A stretch of DNA of 64,000 nt, from NCBI RefSeq assembly GCF_018531465.1, contig NZ_JAHDTF010000017.1:124001-188000 (forward strand), read 5' to 3'. Of the stretch, positions 16,647 through 25,673 are shown in pieces; position 1 is the stretch's first letter, and each line of letters starts with the position of its first letter. A program made the translations under genes and the position numbers. Origin of the DNA: Sphaerisporangium fuscum. Its GTDB lineage: Bacteria > Actinomycetota > Actinomycetes > Streptosporangiales > Streptosporangiaceae. A model generated the notes under the pieces. It did not search any database, was not told the origin of the DNA, and was given only the letters and a program-made list of their open reading frames with translations.

Positions 16647-17714
16647 ATGGCCTGTATGCGCGATCCGTCTCAGGCGAACCAGCCCGAACCCGACCACGGG
16701 GCCCGGCCGCAGCCGGACGTCGCGGGCGGGGGAGGCGCTCCAGAGGCCTCCCCGTGGGCGCGGCCCCCGGCGCCGTACCAGCCCTGGCAGGCGCCTCCCG
16801 CGCCGAGGTACCAGGTGGTCCCGCCGCCGCCGGGCCTGCGGTACGACCACCTCGCGCGGACCCCGGTGAACCGCTGGTGGCGGCCTCTGGTGGGGACGCT
16901 CATAGTCGCGGGCGCGTTCGTGGCGGTCAGCGTCGCCGTGATCGTCGGCGGGACGATCGCCGCGGCCCTCCTGGGCATTCCCGTGATCATGAGCAGCGGC
17001 CGGATGTTCGGGAACCCGGTCTTCGAACTCTCCGTCATGCTCCTGTCGATCGCCGCCGTCCTGCCCCTGGTGTTCGGGACGGCCTGGCTGGTGCAGCGCC
17101 GCCCGCCGGGCACCCTCTCGTCGGTGCTGGGACGGGTGCGCTGGGGCTGGCTGCTGATCTGCCTCGTACCGGCGGTCCTGGCGCTCGTCCTGGGGCAGGC
17201 CGCCATGATCGCCACGCTGGCCGTGACGGGGCAGGGCGTCGGGCAGCTGTTCGGCTGGGTGGGGTGGGACCGGTTCCTGCCCGGCATGGTCGCCATCCTG
17301 GTGCTGGTGCCGTTCCAGGCGGCGGCGGAGGAGTACGTCTTCCGGGGCTGGGTCATCCAGGCCTTCGGCGCCTACTTCAGGACGCCCTGGCCGGGCATCC
17401 TGCTCGGCGCGGCGGCCTTCACCTCGCTGCACGCCTACACCGACTGGGGGATCATCGACGTCTTCGGCTTCGGCGCCCTGATGGGCTGGCTGGCCGTCCG
17501 CACGGGCGGCCTGGAGGCGCCGATCGCGCTGCACGTCACCAACAACATCGTGAGCTTCCTGCCGTCCGCCGCCTCCGGCGATCTGGGGAACGCCCTCCAG
17601 CAGGGCGCGGTGCCGTGGCAGTCGCTCGCGGGCACTGTCGTGCAGCTCGGTTTCTTCACCGTTGCGGTCGTAATTATCGCCCAGAAGCGGGCAATTCCGA
17701 CGGTCTCTAGATAA
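16647..17714 (+). CDS. CPBP-family intramembrane glutamic endopeptidase (Rce1/Abi-like)
   Basis: 355 aa from ATG 16647 (ATG 16656 possible). A Pro-rich cytoplasmic N-terminus of about 75 residues precedes about seven hydrophobic helices. The catalytic motifs are intact: EEYVFR with Glu228, Glu229 and Arg233; a second-helix His262 (FTSLHAY); and His296 and Asn300 (HVTNN). The family cleaves substrates within the membrane; bacterial members are linked to bacteriocin self-immunity and envelope processing. No peptide substrate gene is visible nearby. The gap 17715-17986 after it has no gene but contains GTGATCAC and GATCACGTGTGATC, a possible operator or promoter. Confidence 0.92.
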   Translation: MACMRDPSQANQPEPDHGARPQPDVAGGGGAPEASPWARPPAPYQPWQAPPAPRYQVVPPPPGLRYDHLARTPVNRWWRPLVGTLIVAGAFVAVSVAVIVGGTIAAALLGIPVIMSSGRMFGNPVFELSVMLLSIAAVLPLVFGTAWLVQRRPPGTLSSVLGRVRWGWLLICLVPAVLALVLGQAAMIATLAVTGQGVGQLFGWVGWDRFLPGMVAILVLVPFQAAAEEYVFRGWVIQAFGAYFRTPWPGILLGAAAFTSLHAYTDWGIIDVFGFGALMGWLAVRTGGLEAPIALHVTNNIVSFLPSAASGDLGNALQQGAVPWQSLAGTVVQLGFFTVAVVIIAQKRAIPTVSR

Positions 17715-17986
17715 ATCTGACTAGAGAGGTCTCGCCAGGAGGGCACTCCACGTGTTGCCCTGGAAGGGTGCGGGTCGGAACAGGCCCAGGGAGGTGCGCG
17801 CTGGCGGCGAGGGCTAGGGCGATCGGCATTGCCCCGTCTGGATGTGTGATCACCCGGCGTGGCCGGGGTATCTGTACGATCACGTGTGATCCGTTGCCAA
17901 TGCAATGGACGCGCTGGAGTTCGGTGGAACGGTCCCGAATCACGGCCTTCAGCCTTGGCTAGGCCGTCGACGAGGAGGTGCTGAGC

Positions 17987-20900
17987 GTGGCCTCGGGCCC
18001 CCACGACCCGCGCTCGTCAGGCTGGTCGGCGAACGACGACACCCCCGCATCGCCCCCGACAGGATCGGAATCCGGACCGGTCCGGCCCGCCTTCCCCGCC
18101 GGGGTCGCTTCACACTCGACCGGCTTCGACCCGCGCCCCGCCGGACGGGGCGGGCCACGCACGTCGCCTCCGACGCTGCACCACTCGCCCCCCGGCCCCT
18201 CCGAGCCCGGCAGTCGCGGGCTGCCCGCCGACTCCCCGTGGGCCCTGCCGCCCTTCGGCGCGCCCACCCCGGACGACGACGACCCCATCGGCCCCGGCGA
18301 CCCCACGGCGCCGCATCCACGGCAGCCCTCCGCGGGGCGCCTGCGCCCCCCCTACGCCCGCCCGTACGGCGGCCAGGGCGCCGAACCCCGCCACAGCGCC
18401 GGCCGTACCCCCTCGGGCGAGCCGCCCGAGCCTCCGCAGCCGCCTGCCGAGGAGCCCACGCGGGACGACCCCCCGTGGCCGCCGCGCCGGCTGGTCGACC
18501 GGCCGGACAAACTCGTCGCCTCCGGGCCGCCGCGCACTCCGCCCCGCCCGGTGGGCGACGGCGACGACCTGCTGGGCACCCCCTCCCGGCCAGTGGACGA
18601 CGGCGTGCCAGGCAACCTCTCCCGGCCGCTGGGCGACGGCGGAGGCGTGTCCGGCATCCGGCTGGAACCCCAGATCCCGGCGGAGGACGAGCGGATCGGC
18701 AGGCCTCCGGATGGACGCCCCGCCCACCCCGACGTCCTCGTCGCCTCCGGCCCGCCCCGTCCGCGCGGCGGCCGAGGCCGGCACCACCGCGACCAGACGG
18801 CCCCGAGACCACGCCGGCCGCGGCTCCCCGGGCGGCGCGGCCCCGGACGCGGGCTGCTGACGCCGATCTTCGTCGTCGTGGTGCTGCTCGCGGCGGCCGG
18901 TCTCGGGCTCGTGATCGTCAACTGGGTGAACTCCCCGGTCGGCTCCGGTCTCCGCCTCGCCGCCGGCGACGAAGGCTCCGGGGACCAGGCCTTCGCCGCC
19001 CCGCCCGGCATCAGCGGCAACGGCTCCAGCCAGGTGCTCAACGCCGTCACCTCCGTCGGCTCCACCGTCGTGGCGGTCGGCAGCGACACCACCAGCCCCG
19101 TCCCCCGCCCCCTGTTCCTCGTGTCGTCCGACGGCGGGAAGTCGTGGGAGCTCGGACGGGTGACCGGGCCGTCCGGGTACCAGCCGGCCGGCTCGGCGGG
19201 CCGCGTCACCGGCGGCGACGGCCACTGGCTGGCCGCCGGGACCGAGGCGCCCGGCACGGCCGGCGGCTCGGCCCGGGGCATGTGGACCAGCACCGACGGG
19301 CGTTCCTGGACGGCCGTCGACCCCTCCCGCCTGTCGGCCTTCTGGAGCGGCGACCGGATCACCGACCTCGCGCGGACGGCCACCGGCTTCGTGGCCGTCG
19401 GCTCCACCGCCCTGGCGGACGGTGGATACGGCCCGGTGGCGTGGGTGTCGCCCGACGGGCAGAGCTGGAGCCGGGTGGACGGCCGCGAGATCGGCACCAC
19501 CGACAAGGTGAGGGCCATCCGCGCCGTGGTGGCCAAGGGCGACGCCGTCGTGGCGCTCGCCGACCCGGGCAAGGGGGACAGCACCTCGGTCATCCTGCGC
19601 TCCCCGGACGGCGGCCGCACGTGGCTGCGCACCGCCGCCGCGCTGCCCGGCGTACGGCCCGAACCCGGGGCGCTCGCGGTCTCGGCCAAGGGGTTCCTGC
19701 TGGTGCCGACCCTGCAGAAGTCCGGCGCCGGTGACGTGCGCGTCTACTGCTCCGAGCTCGGCGACGAGTGGCGCCAGTGCGGGGTGATCGGGGGCCTCGG
19801 GCGGGAGGCGACGGGCGTACGGGGCCTGGCGTCGTCCTCGGCCGGGGTCGCGGCGGTGGCGGAGTCCGGCTGGGAGCGGTACGCCGTCTTCACCAGCGGC
19901 GACGGCAGGAGCTGGACCGAGAGCACCGACCTCGGGCAGATCCCCGGCACGCTGCGGGGCCTCGCCATCACCGGCGAGGGCACCCTGGTCGCCGCCGGGG
20001 ACCAGCGGGCCGGAGGCCTGGACAACCTGCCGGTGCTGATGACGGCGGCCAAGGGCAGGCCCGCCACGCCCGTCCCGCTGTCGGAGATCAGCGGGCTGAC
20101 CCGTTCGGCGCGCGAGACGACCGCCCTGGTCGGGGCCGGCAACTCCTTCGTGGCGGTCGGCTCGGTCAAGGGGGACGCCGGCATCTGGACCAGCGCCAAC
20201 GGTGACAGCTGGAAGGCGGTGAGCTCGCCGGGCTTCGGCGGCCCGGGCAGGCAGGCGTTCAACGACGTGGCGCACGGCCCGCACGGATGGCTCGCGGTGG
20301 GCAGCACCACGGCCGACTCGGCGTTCGTCAAGCCGCTGCTCGCCGTCTCCTCCGACGGGCGCTCCTGGCGGGAGGCGCCCGAGTCGCCCGCCCTCGGCGC
20401 GTCCGGGAGGTACGCGGTGGTCCCGCGTGTGGTCACGGCGGGACCGAAGGGGTACCTGCTCGCGGGCGACGACAGCGGCCCGGACGGCGTGGTGGCCGCG
20501 CTGTGGTTCTCGACGGACCTCAAGCGCTTCTCGCGCGCCGCCCCGCAGAGCCTGCCGGCGGGAGGGGCGGACGTGCGCATCGAGGACGTCGTCGCCACCT
20601 CCGGTGGCTACCTAGCGGTCGGCGGGTCGGGCACGACCGGCCGTACCTCGGGCGTCGTGTGGGTGTCGCGCGACGGGCTCAACTGGACCGCCCGCAAGCG
20701 CGTCATCCCGGAGGGCGCGCGCTCGGCCACCCTGCGCAGGGTTGCCGTGCACGACGGCCAGGTGGTGGCGGTGGGCGGCGCGACCACCGACAAGGGGGTC
20801 GAGCAGCCGTTCGCGGCCGTGTCCGGCGACGACGGGGTCACCTGGCAGTACTCCTGGCTCCCGGCGGACGCGGCGGCGACCGTGCTCGACATGGCGGGCT

Positions 20901-21145
20901 CGAAGTCCGGCCTGGTCGCCGTCGGCTCCTACGGGCCGCCCACGACCGGCGACAGCGCGGTGTGGACGTCCCCGGACGGCCGCGAGTGGCAGCGTCACAC
21001 GCTGACCGGCGACGGCATGACGGGCGAGGGCGCCCAGTGGCTCGGCGCGATCGCCGTCCTCGGCGACAGGGTGGTGGCCGTCGGCCGTTCGACCACCTAC
21101 ACCTCCGACCACCTCACGCTCTGGCGCACCACCTTCAGCCGCTGA
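17987..21145 (+). CDS. Giant membrane-anchored BNR/Asp-box beta-propeller protein
   Basis: 1052 aa from GTG 17987, chosen because AGGAGG lies 8 nt upstream; a GTG at 17978 overlaps that site. A cytoplasmic N-terminus of about 285 residues is almost all Pro, Gly, Asp and Arg. One transmembrane helix follows (about 290-312, LTPIFVVVVLLAAAGLGLVI). The remaining 740 residues are outside and consist of about eleven repeats with the Asp-box S-x-DG-x-x-W (SSDGGKSW, STDGRSW, SPDGQSW, SPDGGRTW, SGDGRSW, SSDGRSW, SRDGLNW, SPDGREW), each preceded by a VAVGS strand. This predicts one or two beta-propellers. No sialidase catalytic residues are visible, so binding or scaffolding is more likely than hydrolysis. 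Confidence 0.88.
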   Translation: MASGPHDPRSSGWSANDDTPASPPTGSESGPVRPAFPAGVASHSTGFDPRPAGRGGPRTSPPTLHHSPPGPSEPGSRGLPADSPWALPPFGAPTPDDDDPIGPGDPTAPHPRQPSAGRLRPPYARPYGGQGAEPRHSAGRTPSGEPPEPPQPPAEEPTRDDPPWPPRRLVDRPDKLVASGPPRTPPRPVGDGDDLLGTPSRPVDDGVPGNLSRPLGDGGGVSGIRLEPQIPAEDERIGRPPDGRPAHPDVLVASGPPRPRGGRGRHHRDQTAPRPRRPRLPGRRGPGRGLLTPIFVVVVLLAAAGLGLVIVNWVNSPVGSGLRLAAGDEGSGDQAFAAPPGISGNGSSQVLNAVTSVGSTVVAVGSDTTSPVPRPLFLVSSDGGKSWELGRVTGPSGYQPAGSAGRVTGGDGHWLAAGTEAPGTAGGSARGMWTSTDGRSWTAVDPSRLSAFWSGDRITDLARTATGFVAVGSTALADGGYGPVAWVSPDGQSWSRVDGREIGTTDKVRAIRAVVAKGDAVVALADPGKGDSTSVILRSPDGGRTWLRTAAALPGVRPEPGALAVSAKGFLLVPTLQKSGAGDVRVYCSELGDEWRQCGVIGGLGREATGVRGLASSSAGVAAVAESGWERYAVFTSGDGRSWTESTDLGQIPGTLRGLAITGEGTLVAAGDQRAGGLDNLPVLMTAAKGRPATPVPLSEISGLTRSARETTALVGAGNSFVAVGSVKGDAGIWTSANGDSWKAVSSPGFGGPGRQAFNDVAHGPHGWLAVGSTTADSAFVKPLLAVSSDGRSWREAPESPALGASGRYAVVPRVVTAGPKGYLLAGDDSGPDGVVAALWFSTDLKRFSRAAPQSLPAGGADVRIEDVVATSGGYLAVGGSGTTGRTSGVVWVSRDGLNWTARKRVIPEGARSATLRRVAVHDGQVVAVGGATTDKGVEQPFAAVSGDDGVTWQYSWLPADAAATVLDMAGSKSGLVAVGSYGPPTTGDSAVWTSPDGREWQRHTLTGDGMTGEGAQWLGAIAVLGDRVVAVGRSTTYTSDHLTLWRTTFSR

Positions 21146-21545
21146 CCACGCCGCCGTCGAAGACGCGCCAGCCGGCGAGGACGGCGAGGAGCCCGGAGGT
21201 GAGGGGCAGCCCGGGGAGCTCACCGGGGGCGAACCAGCCGACGGCGGCGGCGTCGTCCCCGGCGCGCGGGGTGCCGGGCGCGGGTGTCGCGAAGTAGTCG
21301 TGGATCTCGTACACCACGCCGTCGAGGCCCGGACGCTCGACGCTGCCGGCCAGGACGCCCACCGTGACCGCCAGACCGGTCTCCTCGGCCAGCTCCCGCC
21401 GCAGCGCCTCGGCGTCGGACTCGCCCGCCTCGACCCGGCCACCGGGCAGCGACCAGAGGCCCTCGCCCGGCGGCCGCCCGCGGCGCACCAGGAGCAGCCG
21501 TCCCGCCCCGTCGATCACGATCCCGCCGACGCACCGCACGCGCAT
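21135..21545 (-). CDS. NUDIX hydrolase
   Basis: 136 aa from ATG 21545. The Nudix box is complete at residues 36-58 (G-x5-E-x7-REL-x-EE-TG, GGRVEAGES then ALRRELAEETGL), preceded by LLLVRRGRPPGEGLWSLPGG. The family hydrolyses nucleoside-diphosphate-linked compounds with Mg2+ or Mn2+; small members like this often act on oxidised or non-canonical nucleotides, but specificity cannot be read. Its last 11 nt overlap the end of the beta-propeller gene on the other strand. Confidence 0.92.
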   Translation of the reverse strand: MRVRCVGGIVIDGAGRLLLVRRGRPPGEGLWSLPGGRVEAGESDAEALRRELAEETGLAVTVGVLAGSVERPGLDGVVYEIHDYFATPAPGTPRAGDDAAAVGWFAPGELPGLPLTSGLLAVLAGWRVFDGGVVSG

Positions 21546-21617
21546 ATGCCAAGATTACGCCGGGATAACGGACAGCCCCTTGACTTGACCGCGTCGACGG
21601 AAGCACCGTGGGTAACT

Positions 21618-22256
21618 GTGAGAGCCGCGCCCACCTGCCCTCGGTGTTTCGGCACGCTGCGCCCACCCAGCGCATGGAGCAGCGCTTGGCGTTGTGGCGT
21701 GCACGGCGCCGTACTGCCCTTCCAGCCCAGACGCCCCTCCGACCAGGCGCTCGAGGTGATCCGCAAGGACTCCCGGGTGCCCTTCTGGGTCCCCTGGCCG
21801 CTGCCGCCGGGATGGCTGGTCACCGGCTTCGGCGACGCCGGCGACGAGCGTACGGGCATCCGCGCGGGGGTCGTCGCCCTGTCGGGCCCCTCGGTGACCC
21901 TGGGACCCGCCGACCTCGTCATCGTGGCCGAGGAGCCCGGCATGGGGCTCGGGGCCGCCTTCGCCGGGCTCGACGGCCCCGACCCCGGTCCCGGGTTCGA
22001 CGACGGGCCGCCGAACGCCAAGGTCGACACCCTGGGGCACCCGACGGCGTTGTGGTGGGTGGAGGGGGGCTCGCCCGACCGGGCGGTCTACGTCGGCGAG
22101 GCGATGGGCAACTGGCTCTGGGTGGTCGGCTGGCCGGCCGAGTCCGGCTGCCTGGTCGCGCTCACCAACCTGTCCTTCCGCGACCTCCGAGAGCACGACC
22201 AGGAGCTCGACCTCCCCTTCGGCGCCTTCTCACCCCGCCTGGAGGGCACCCCGTAG
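21618..22256 (+). CDS. DUF6758 family protein with N-terminal zinc-ribbon-like motif
   Basis: 212 aa from GTG 21618. This start gives MRAAPTCPRC, the usual beginning of the family as I remember it. An in-frame ATG at 21546 would touch the divergent NUDIX start and is less likely. Features: CPRC with a later Cys (SAWRCGVHGAV) as a possible metal site, PFWVPWPLPPGWLVTGFGDA, and LVIVAEEPGMGLGAAFAGLD, and a strand ending GNWLWVVGWPAE. The family is conserved and uncharacterised in high-GC actinobacteria. It is followed after 2 nt by the convergent SDR gene. Confidence 0.82.
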   Translation: MRAAPTCPRCFGTLRPPSAWSSAWRCGVHGAVLPFQPRRPSDQALEVIRKDSRVPFWVPWPLPPGWLVTGFGDAGDERTGIRAGVVALSGPSVTLGPADLVIVAEEPGMGLGAAFAGLDGPDPGPGFDDGPPNAKVDTLGHPTALWWVEGGSPDRAVYVGEAMGNWLWVVGWPAESGCLVALTNLSFRDLREHDQELDLPFGAFSPRLEGTP

Positions 22257-22258
22257 CC

Positions 22259-22993
22259 TCACCAGGGCACCGGGGTCCCGTCCCAGGAGAAGAACCCGCC
22301 GGTGGGGCCGTCGTCGGGGAGCAGGGCCAGCCGGACGGCGCCGGCCGCGGCCTCGGCGGGGTCCCCGTCGCTGGTGGCGGCGCGTTCGTTGAGGTCGGTC
22401 CTGCGCAGGCCGGGGGCCAGCGCGTTCACCTTGAACCCCTCGGCGGCGAGCGCCTGGGCGTAGAAGAGCGTCAGCGCGTTGAGAGCCGCCTTGGACGATC
22501 GGTAGGCCGCGCCGGAGCCGTTCGAGAGGGCGAACACCCGCTCCGGGTCGGCGCTCCAGGTGAGCGATCCGGTGCCGCTGGAGACGTTCACGATGCGGGG
22601 GCCGGCGGAGCGGCGCAGGGCCGGCAGGAACGCGTTGGTGACGGCGAGGACCCCGAAGAGGTTCGTCTCGTACGTGCGGCGGAAGCTCTCGACGTCGGCC
22701 TCGGGCGCCGTGCCGCCGTCGACCATGATGCCGGCGTTGTTGACCAGGATGTCCAGGCTCTCGACCTGCCGGGCCGCCTGGGCGACGCTCCTGCCGTCGG
22801 CGACGTCGAGGACCAGCGGCCGGGCGTCCCCGCCGATCTCCTCGACGGCCTTCTCGCCCCGCCCGGCGTCGCGCGAGCCCACGTAGACGGTCAGGCCGGC
22901 CGCGGCGAGTTGCCGCGCGATCTCCTTGCCGATGCCCTTGTTGGCCCCGGTGACCAGCGCCGTGGAATTGTTCAGTGCTCGGGAGTCGTTCAT
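22259..22993 (-). CDS. Short-chain dehydrogenase/reductase (SDR)
   Basis: 244 aa from ATG 22993. Classical SDR motifs: TGANKGIG (cofactor loop), DVAD, NNAG (LVNNAGIMV), catalytic Ser in IVNVSSGTGSL, and YRSSKAAL giving Tyr-x3-Lys. It is complete. Cofactor preference is probably NADP(H) given the Arg after the second strand (GSRDAGRG), typical of carbonyl-reductase-like members. It is divergent from an XRE/MmyB-like regulator with a palindrome between them (23027-23047), a pairing common in actinobacteria in which the regulator controls the SDR gene. Confidence 0.92.
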   Translation of the reverse strand: MNDSRALNNSTALVTGANKGIGKEIARQLAAAGLTVYVGSRDAGRGEKAVEEIGGDARPLVLDVADGRSVAQAARQVESLDILVNNAGIMVDGGTAPEADVESFRRTYETNLFGVLAVTNAFLPALRRSAGPRIVNVSSGTGSLTWSADPERVFALSNGSGAAYRSSKAALNALTLFYAQALAAEGFKVNALAPGLRRTDLNERAATSDGDPAEAAAGAVRLALLPDDGPTGGFFSWDGTPVPW

Positions 22994-23026
22994 GACGTCG
23001 ACGATTCCGCGGCCGGGTGGGTCCAT

Positions 23027-23047
23027 CCAGGGACGACCGATCCCTGG
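23027..23047. promoter_or_regulatory. Operator candidate between SDR and XRE regulator genes
   Basis: Inverted repeat CCAGGGA (23027-23033), spacer CGACCGA, TCCCTGG (23041-23047), lying between the divergent starts of the SDR and the regulator gene. The 14-bp centre-to-centre spacing suits a dimeric helix-turn-helix protein. Confidence 0.6.
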
Positions 23048-23066
23048 CAGCCGGAGGGAGGCACCA

Positions 23067-23870
23067 GTGGCGAGACAGGAGCTGGCGCGTTTCCTGCGCG
23101 ACCGGAGGGAGACGCTGCGTCCCTCGGACGTCGGCATGCCCGCCGACCGGCGCCGGCGGACCCCTGGACTGCGCCGGGAGGAGGTCGCCGACCTGGCGCA
23201 CATGTCGGTCGACTACTACGCCCGTCTCGAACAGGCTCGCGGCCCGCGTCCGTCACCGCGGATCCTGGACGCCCTCACCGGCGCGCTCCGGCTCACCCCT
23301 GCCGAGCGGACCCACCTGTTCCAGCTGGCCGGCACGAGCCCCACGCCGCCGCCCGGCCCGGCGCGCCGGGTGCGTCCGCACGTGGCGGAGCTGCTGCGCC
23401 GCATCCCCGGCACCGCGGCCATCGTCACCGACGCCGCCTACGACGTCATCGCCTGGAACCCGCTCGCGGAGGCCCTGCTGGGCGACCTCGGGACGCGGCC
23501 GAACCTCGCCCGCCGGCGGTTCCTGGGCGCCGGCCGCGCCTACGAGAGCTCCAGCGCCGAGGAGTTCGGCCACATCGTGGTCTCGCGGCTGCGCCGCGGC
23601 GCCGACCGCTACCCCCGCGACGAGGCCCTCGGGCGCCTGCTGGCCGAACTGCGTGCCGGAAGTGAGGAGTTCGTCCAAATCTGGGATGAAAACCCGGTGC
23701 ACGCCCCCGGCCACCGGACCAAGGTCGTCACGCACCCGGAAGCGGGCCGGCTGCGCCTGAACTGCGACGTGCTCACCGTCCCCGACGACGACCAGCAGGT
23801 CGTGTTCATCACCGCCGACCCGGGCACCGCCTCCGCCCGGGCCCTGCGCCGCCTGCTCCCCACCGCCTGA
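23067..23870 (+). CDS. XRE-family regulator with MmyB-like ligand-binding domain
   Basis: 267 aa from GTG 23067 with GGAGGGAGG just upstream. The N-terminal helix-turn-helix (about 1-85) carries the family signature RRRRTPGLRREEVADLAHMS then VDYYARLEQARGPRPS. The C-terminal domain (about 105-260) matches MmyB-type ligand-binding domains (VTDAAYDVIAWNPLAEALLG, WDENPVHAPGHRTKVVTHPE, LRLNCDVLTVPDDDQQVVF). Such proteins sense a hydrophobic small molecule and control a neighbouring dehydrogenase, here the divergent SDR. The gene is convergent with the DUF3152 gene, 3 nt away. Confidence 0.92.
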   Translation: MARQELARFLRDRRETLRPSDVGMPADRRRRTPGLRREEVADLAHMSVDYYARLEQARGPRPSPRILDALTGALRLTPAERTHLFQLAGTSPTPPPGPARRVRPHVAELLRRIPGTAAIVTDAAYDVIAWNPLAEALLGDLGTRPNLARRRFLGAGRAYESSSAEEFGHIVVSRLRRGADRYPRDEALGRLLAELRAGSEEFVQIWDENPVHAPGHRTKVVTHPEAGRLRLNCDVLTVPDDDQQVVFITADPGTASARALRRLLPTA

Positions 23871-23873
23871 CCC

Positions 23874-24698
23874 TCAGCGCTTGTCCTCGGGTGGTTCCCG
23901 ATCGGGGAAGGGCCACGGGTTGGGACGGCAGCCGTCCAGACCCTTGGTCTGCTGGAGCATCACCGGGGCACGCCTGCCGTGGCCCGGGCAGTGCTCGTGG
24001 TCGTGGCCGAGCGCGTGGCCGACCTCGTGATTGATCACATAGGCGTGGTAGGAGGTGTAGTCGCCCCGGTATCCGGGGATCGCCGTGGCCCAGCGTCTGG
24101 CGTTGATCACCGACCGGTGCCCGTTCCAGCACGAGAGCTTGCCGAGGGTCCGCAGGGGCAGGCACTGCACGATCGTCATGGCCGGGCTGGACAGGGCGAC
24201 CCGGAACCGTACGGGGCCGTGGTCGACGCGCTCGAACCGCATCCGGCCGCCGCCTCCCCAGCTGCGCGGATCGTTCAGGATGTGGTGGACGGCGGCGGCG
24301 AACTCCTCCCCGTCGAACGGAAGCCCCTTCTCGACCTCCACCAGGTAGCGGACCACCTTCCCCCTGCTCCCCGCGGGGGGCGCGTCGGTGCCCTCGACGA
24401 CCGAATACCGCCCTCCCGCCTTGCGCGGGACGCCTACCGGGTGCTCCTGCTCGACCGGGTCCTGGGCCACGGGCTGCCTCGGCCCGGGTTCGGTGGGGTC
24501 GGACAGTCTGGGCCGGGCGAGAAGCGGATGGCTCGGCGCCGGCCCGGCCGCCGGGGCGGTACCGGCGGCGGCCCGTTCCGGGGCGCCCGTCATCACGCTG
24601 CTCGCGCCGAGGAGAAGCGCGCAGGCGACCGCCAGGACGGCGGCCAGAGCGGCGCGAATGTGGGAGTCAGGGGTGCGAGACGTCGCTTTCCATCGCAT
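23874..24698 (-). CDS. Secreted DUF3152 metzincin-like protease
   Basis: 274 aa from ATG 24698. An N-terminal signal/anchor helix (IRAALAAVLAVACALLLGA) and a Pro-rich linker lead into the DUF3152 domain (about 95-270). The zinc motif HEVGHALGHDH (residues 224-234) fits HExxHxxGxxH, the metzincin signature, with CPGHG after it. KLSCWNGHRSVINARRW and SYHAYVINHEVGH are typical of the family. The role is unknown. In M. tuberculosis a DUF3152 gene lies beside moeZ and the TetR/DUF3107 pair; here it is about 14 kb away from that block, which suggests rearrangement. Confidence 0.88.
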   Translation of the reverse strand: MRWKATSRTPDSHIRAALAAVLAVACALLLGASSVMTGAPERAAAGTAPAAGPAPSHPLLARPRLSDPTEPGPRQPVAQDPVEQEHPVGVPRKAGGRYSVVEGTDAPPAGSRGKVVRYLVEVEKGLPFDGEEFAAAVHHILNDPRSWGGGGRMRFERVDHGPVRFRVALSSPAMTIVQCLPLRTLGKLSCWNGHRSVINARRWATAIPGYRGDYTSYHAYVINHEVGHALGHDHEHCPGHGRRAPVMLQQTKGLDGCRPNPWPFPDREPPEDKR

Positions 24699-24849
24699 CG
24701 ACCGGAAAGCATATTACTGATCACCCGATTGATCGTGTTCGCCCTTATCATCCGCCTTGGTGGGATTGTGGGGGGTCCCGGGGGCTCCTGCCCGAAGACT
24801 GTTCCGGTGGGAGCGGCGGACCGGCTCAAGTGTTCGGTAAGGTCGTGCC

Positions 24850-25572
24850 GTGACAGCGCGTATCGAGCGAGTGGTGACCGAGGGCGTCGTGACGATCGAC
24901 GGCGCCGAGCACAAGGTCGAGAACAACACCTGGATCGTAGGTGACGACGAGGAAGTCATCGTCATCGACCCCGCGCGCGACGCGGAGGCGATCCTTTCCG
25001 CGGTCGGTGAGCGCGAGGTGCTCGCCGTCGTGTGCACCCACGGCCTGCCCGACCACGTGGGCGGCGCGATCGAGGTGGCGGCGCGCGACGAGGCGGTCGT
25101 CGCCCTCAACCGCAAGGACCGCCAGCTCTGGCGCGAGACCTGGTCGGAGACCTACCCCGACATCGACATGGAGGACGAGGGCGTCTTCGGCGTCGCCGAC
25201 GTCGAGCTGGAGGTCATCGCCACTCCCGGTGTCACCCAGGGCGGCTGCTCGCTGTACTGCGAGGCGCTGGGCGCGGTCTTCACCGGCAAGACGCTGCAGG
25301 CGGACGGACCGGGCAAGCTCGGCGGGGAGTACCCCGCGCTGGCCGACCAGCTGACCGCCATCGGCGAGCGGCTCTTCACGCTGCCGACCGACACGCGCGT
25401 GCTGCCCGCCCACGGCGAGGAGACCACGGTCGGCGAGCAGGAGCCCCACTTCGACGACTGGCTCACCGGCAAGCTCACCGGCGGCGGCGACTCCTCCGAG
25501 GCTCCCGCCGAGGGCCTGCCGGCCGACGGCACCCGAGTCTCGGGCATCAAGCTCAACCTCGACGACGAGTGA
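24850..25572 (+). CDS. Metallo-beta-lactamase-fold protein lacking most metal ligands
   Basis: 240 aa from GTG 24850. Overall it reads as a glyoxalase II-type MBL protein (NNTWIVGDDEEVIVIDPARD, then VLPAHGEETTVGEQEPH). The metal site is broken at three places: T-H-x-H-x-D-H is THGLPDH (Leu66 for His), TPGH is TPGV (Val128) and the FTGD strand is FTGK (Lys147 for Asp). Only His64, Asp68, His69 and His188 remain. Family members as I recall them keep THAHNDH, TPGH and FTGDTL. It therefore looks like a pseudoenzyme with an intact fold. A hairpin at 25576-25606 follows. Confidence 0.88.
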   Translation: MTARIERVVTEGVVTIDGAEHKVENNTWIVGDDEEVIVIDPARDAEAILSAVGEREVLAVVCTHGLPDHVGGAIEVAARDEAVVALNRKDRQLWRETWSETYPDIDMEDEGVFGVADVELEVIATPGVTQGGCSLYCEALGAVFTGKTLQADGPGKLGGEYPALADQLTAIGERLFTLPTDTRVLPAHGEETTVGEQEPHFDDWLTGKLTGGGDSSEAPAEGLPADGTRVSGIKLNLDDE

Positions 25573-25575
25573 CCT

Positions 25576-25606
25576 CCGTCGCCGGGTGACCGTTCCCCGG
25601 CGACGG
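25576..25606 (+). terminator. Hairpin after the MBL-fold gene
   Basis: CCGTCGCCGGG (25576-25586), 9-nt loop, CCCGGCGACGG (25596-25606): perfect 11-bp stem 3 nt after the stop codon. There is no T-run, as is common for hairpin terminators in high-GC actinobacteria. Confidence 0.7.
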
Positions 25607-25673
25607 CGATCATGAGGGCCGGTGGACGAGATCGGCGGGCCGGGCGCCCGCCGGGGCGAGGGGAGAGTTCGGC

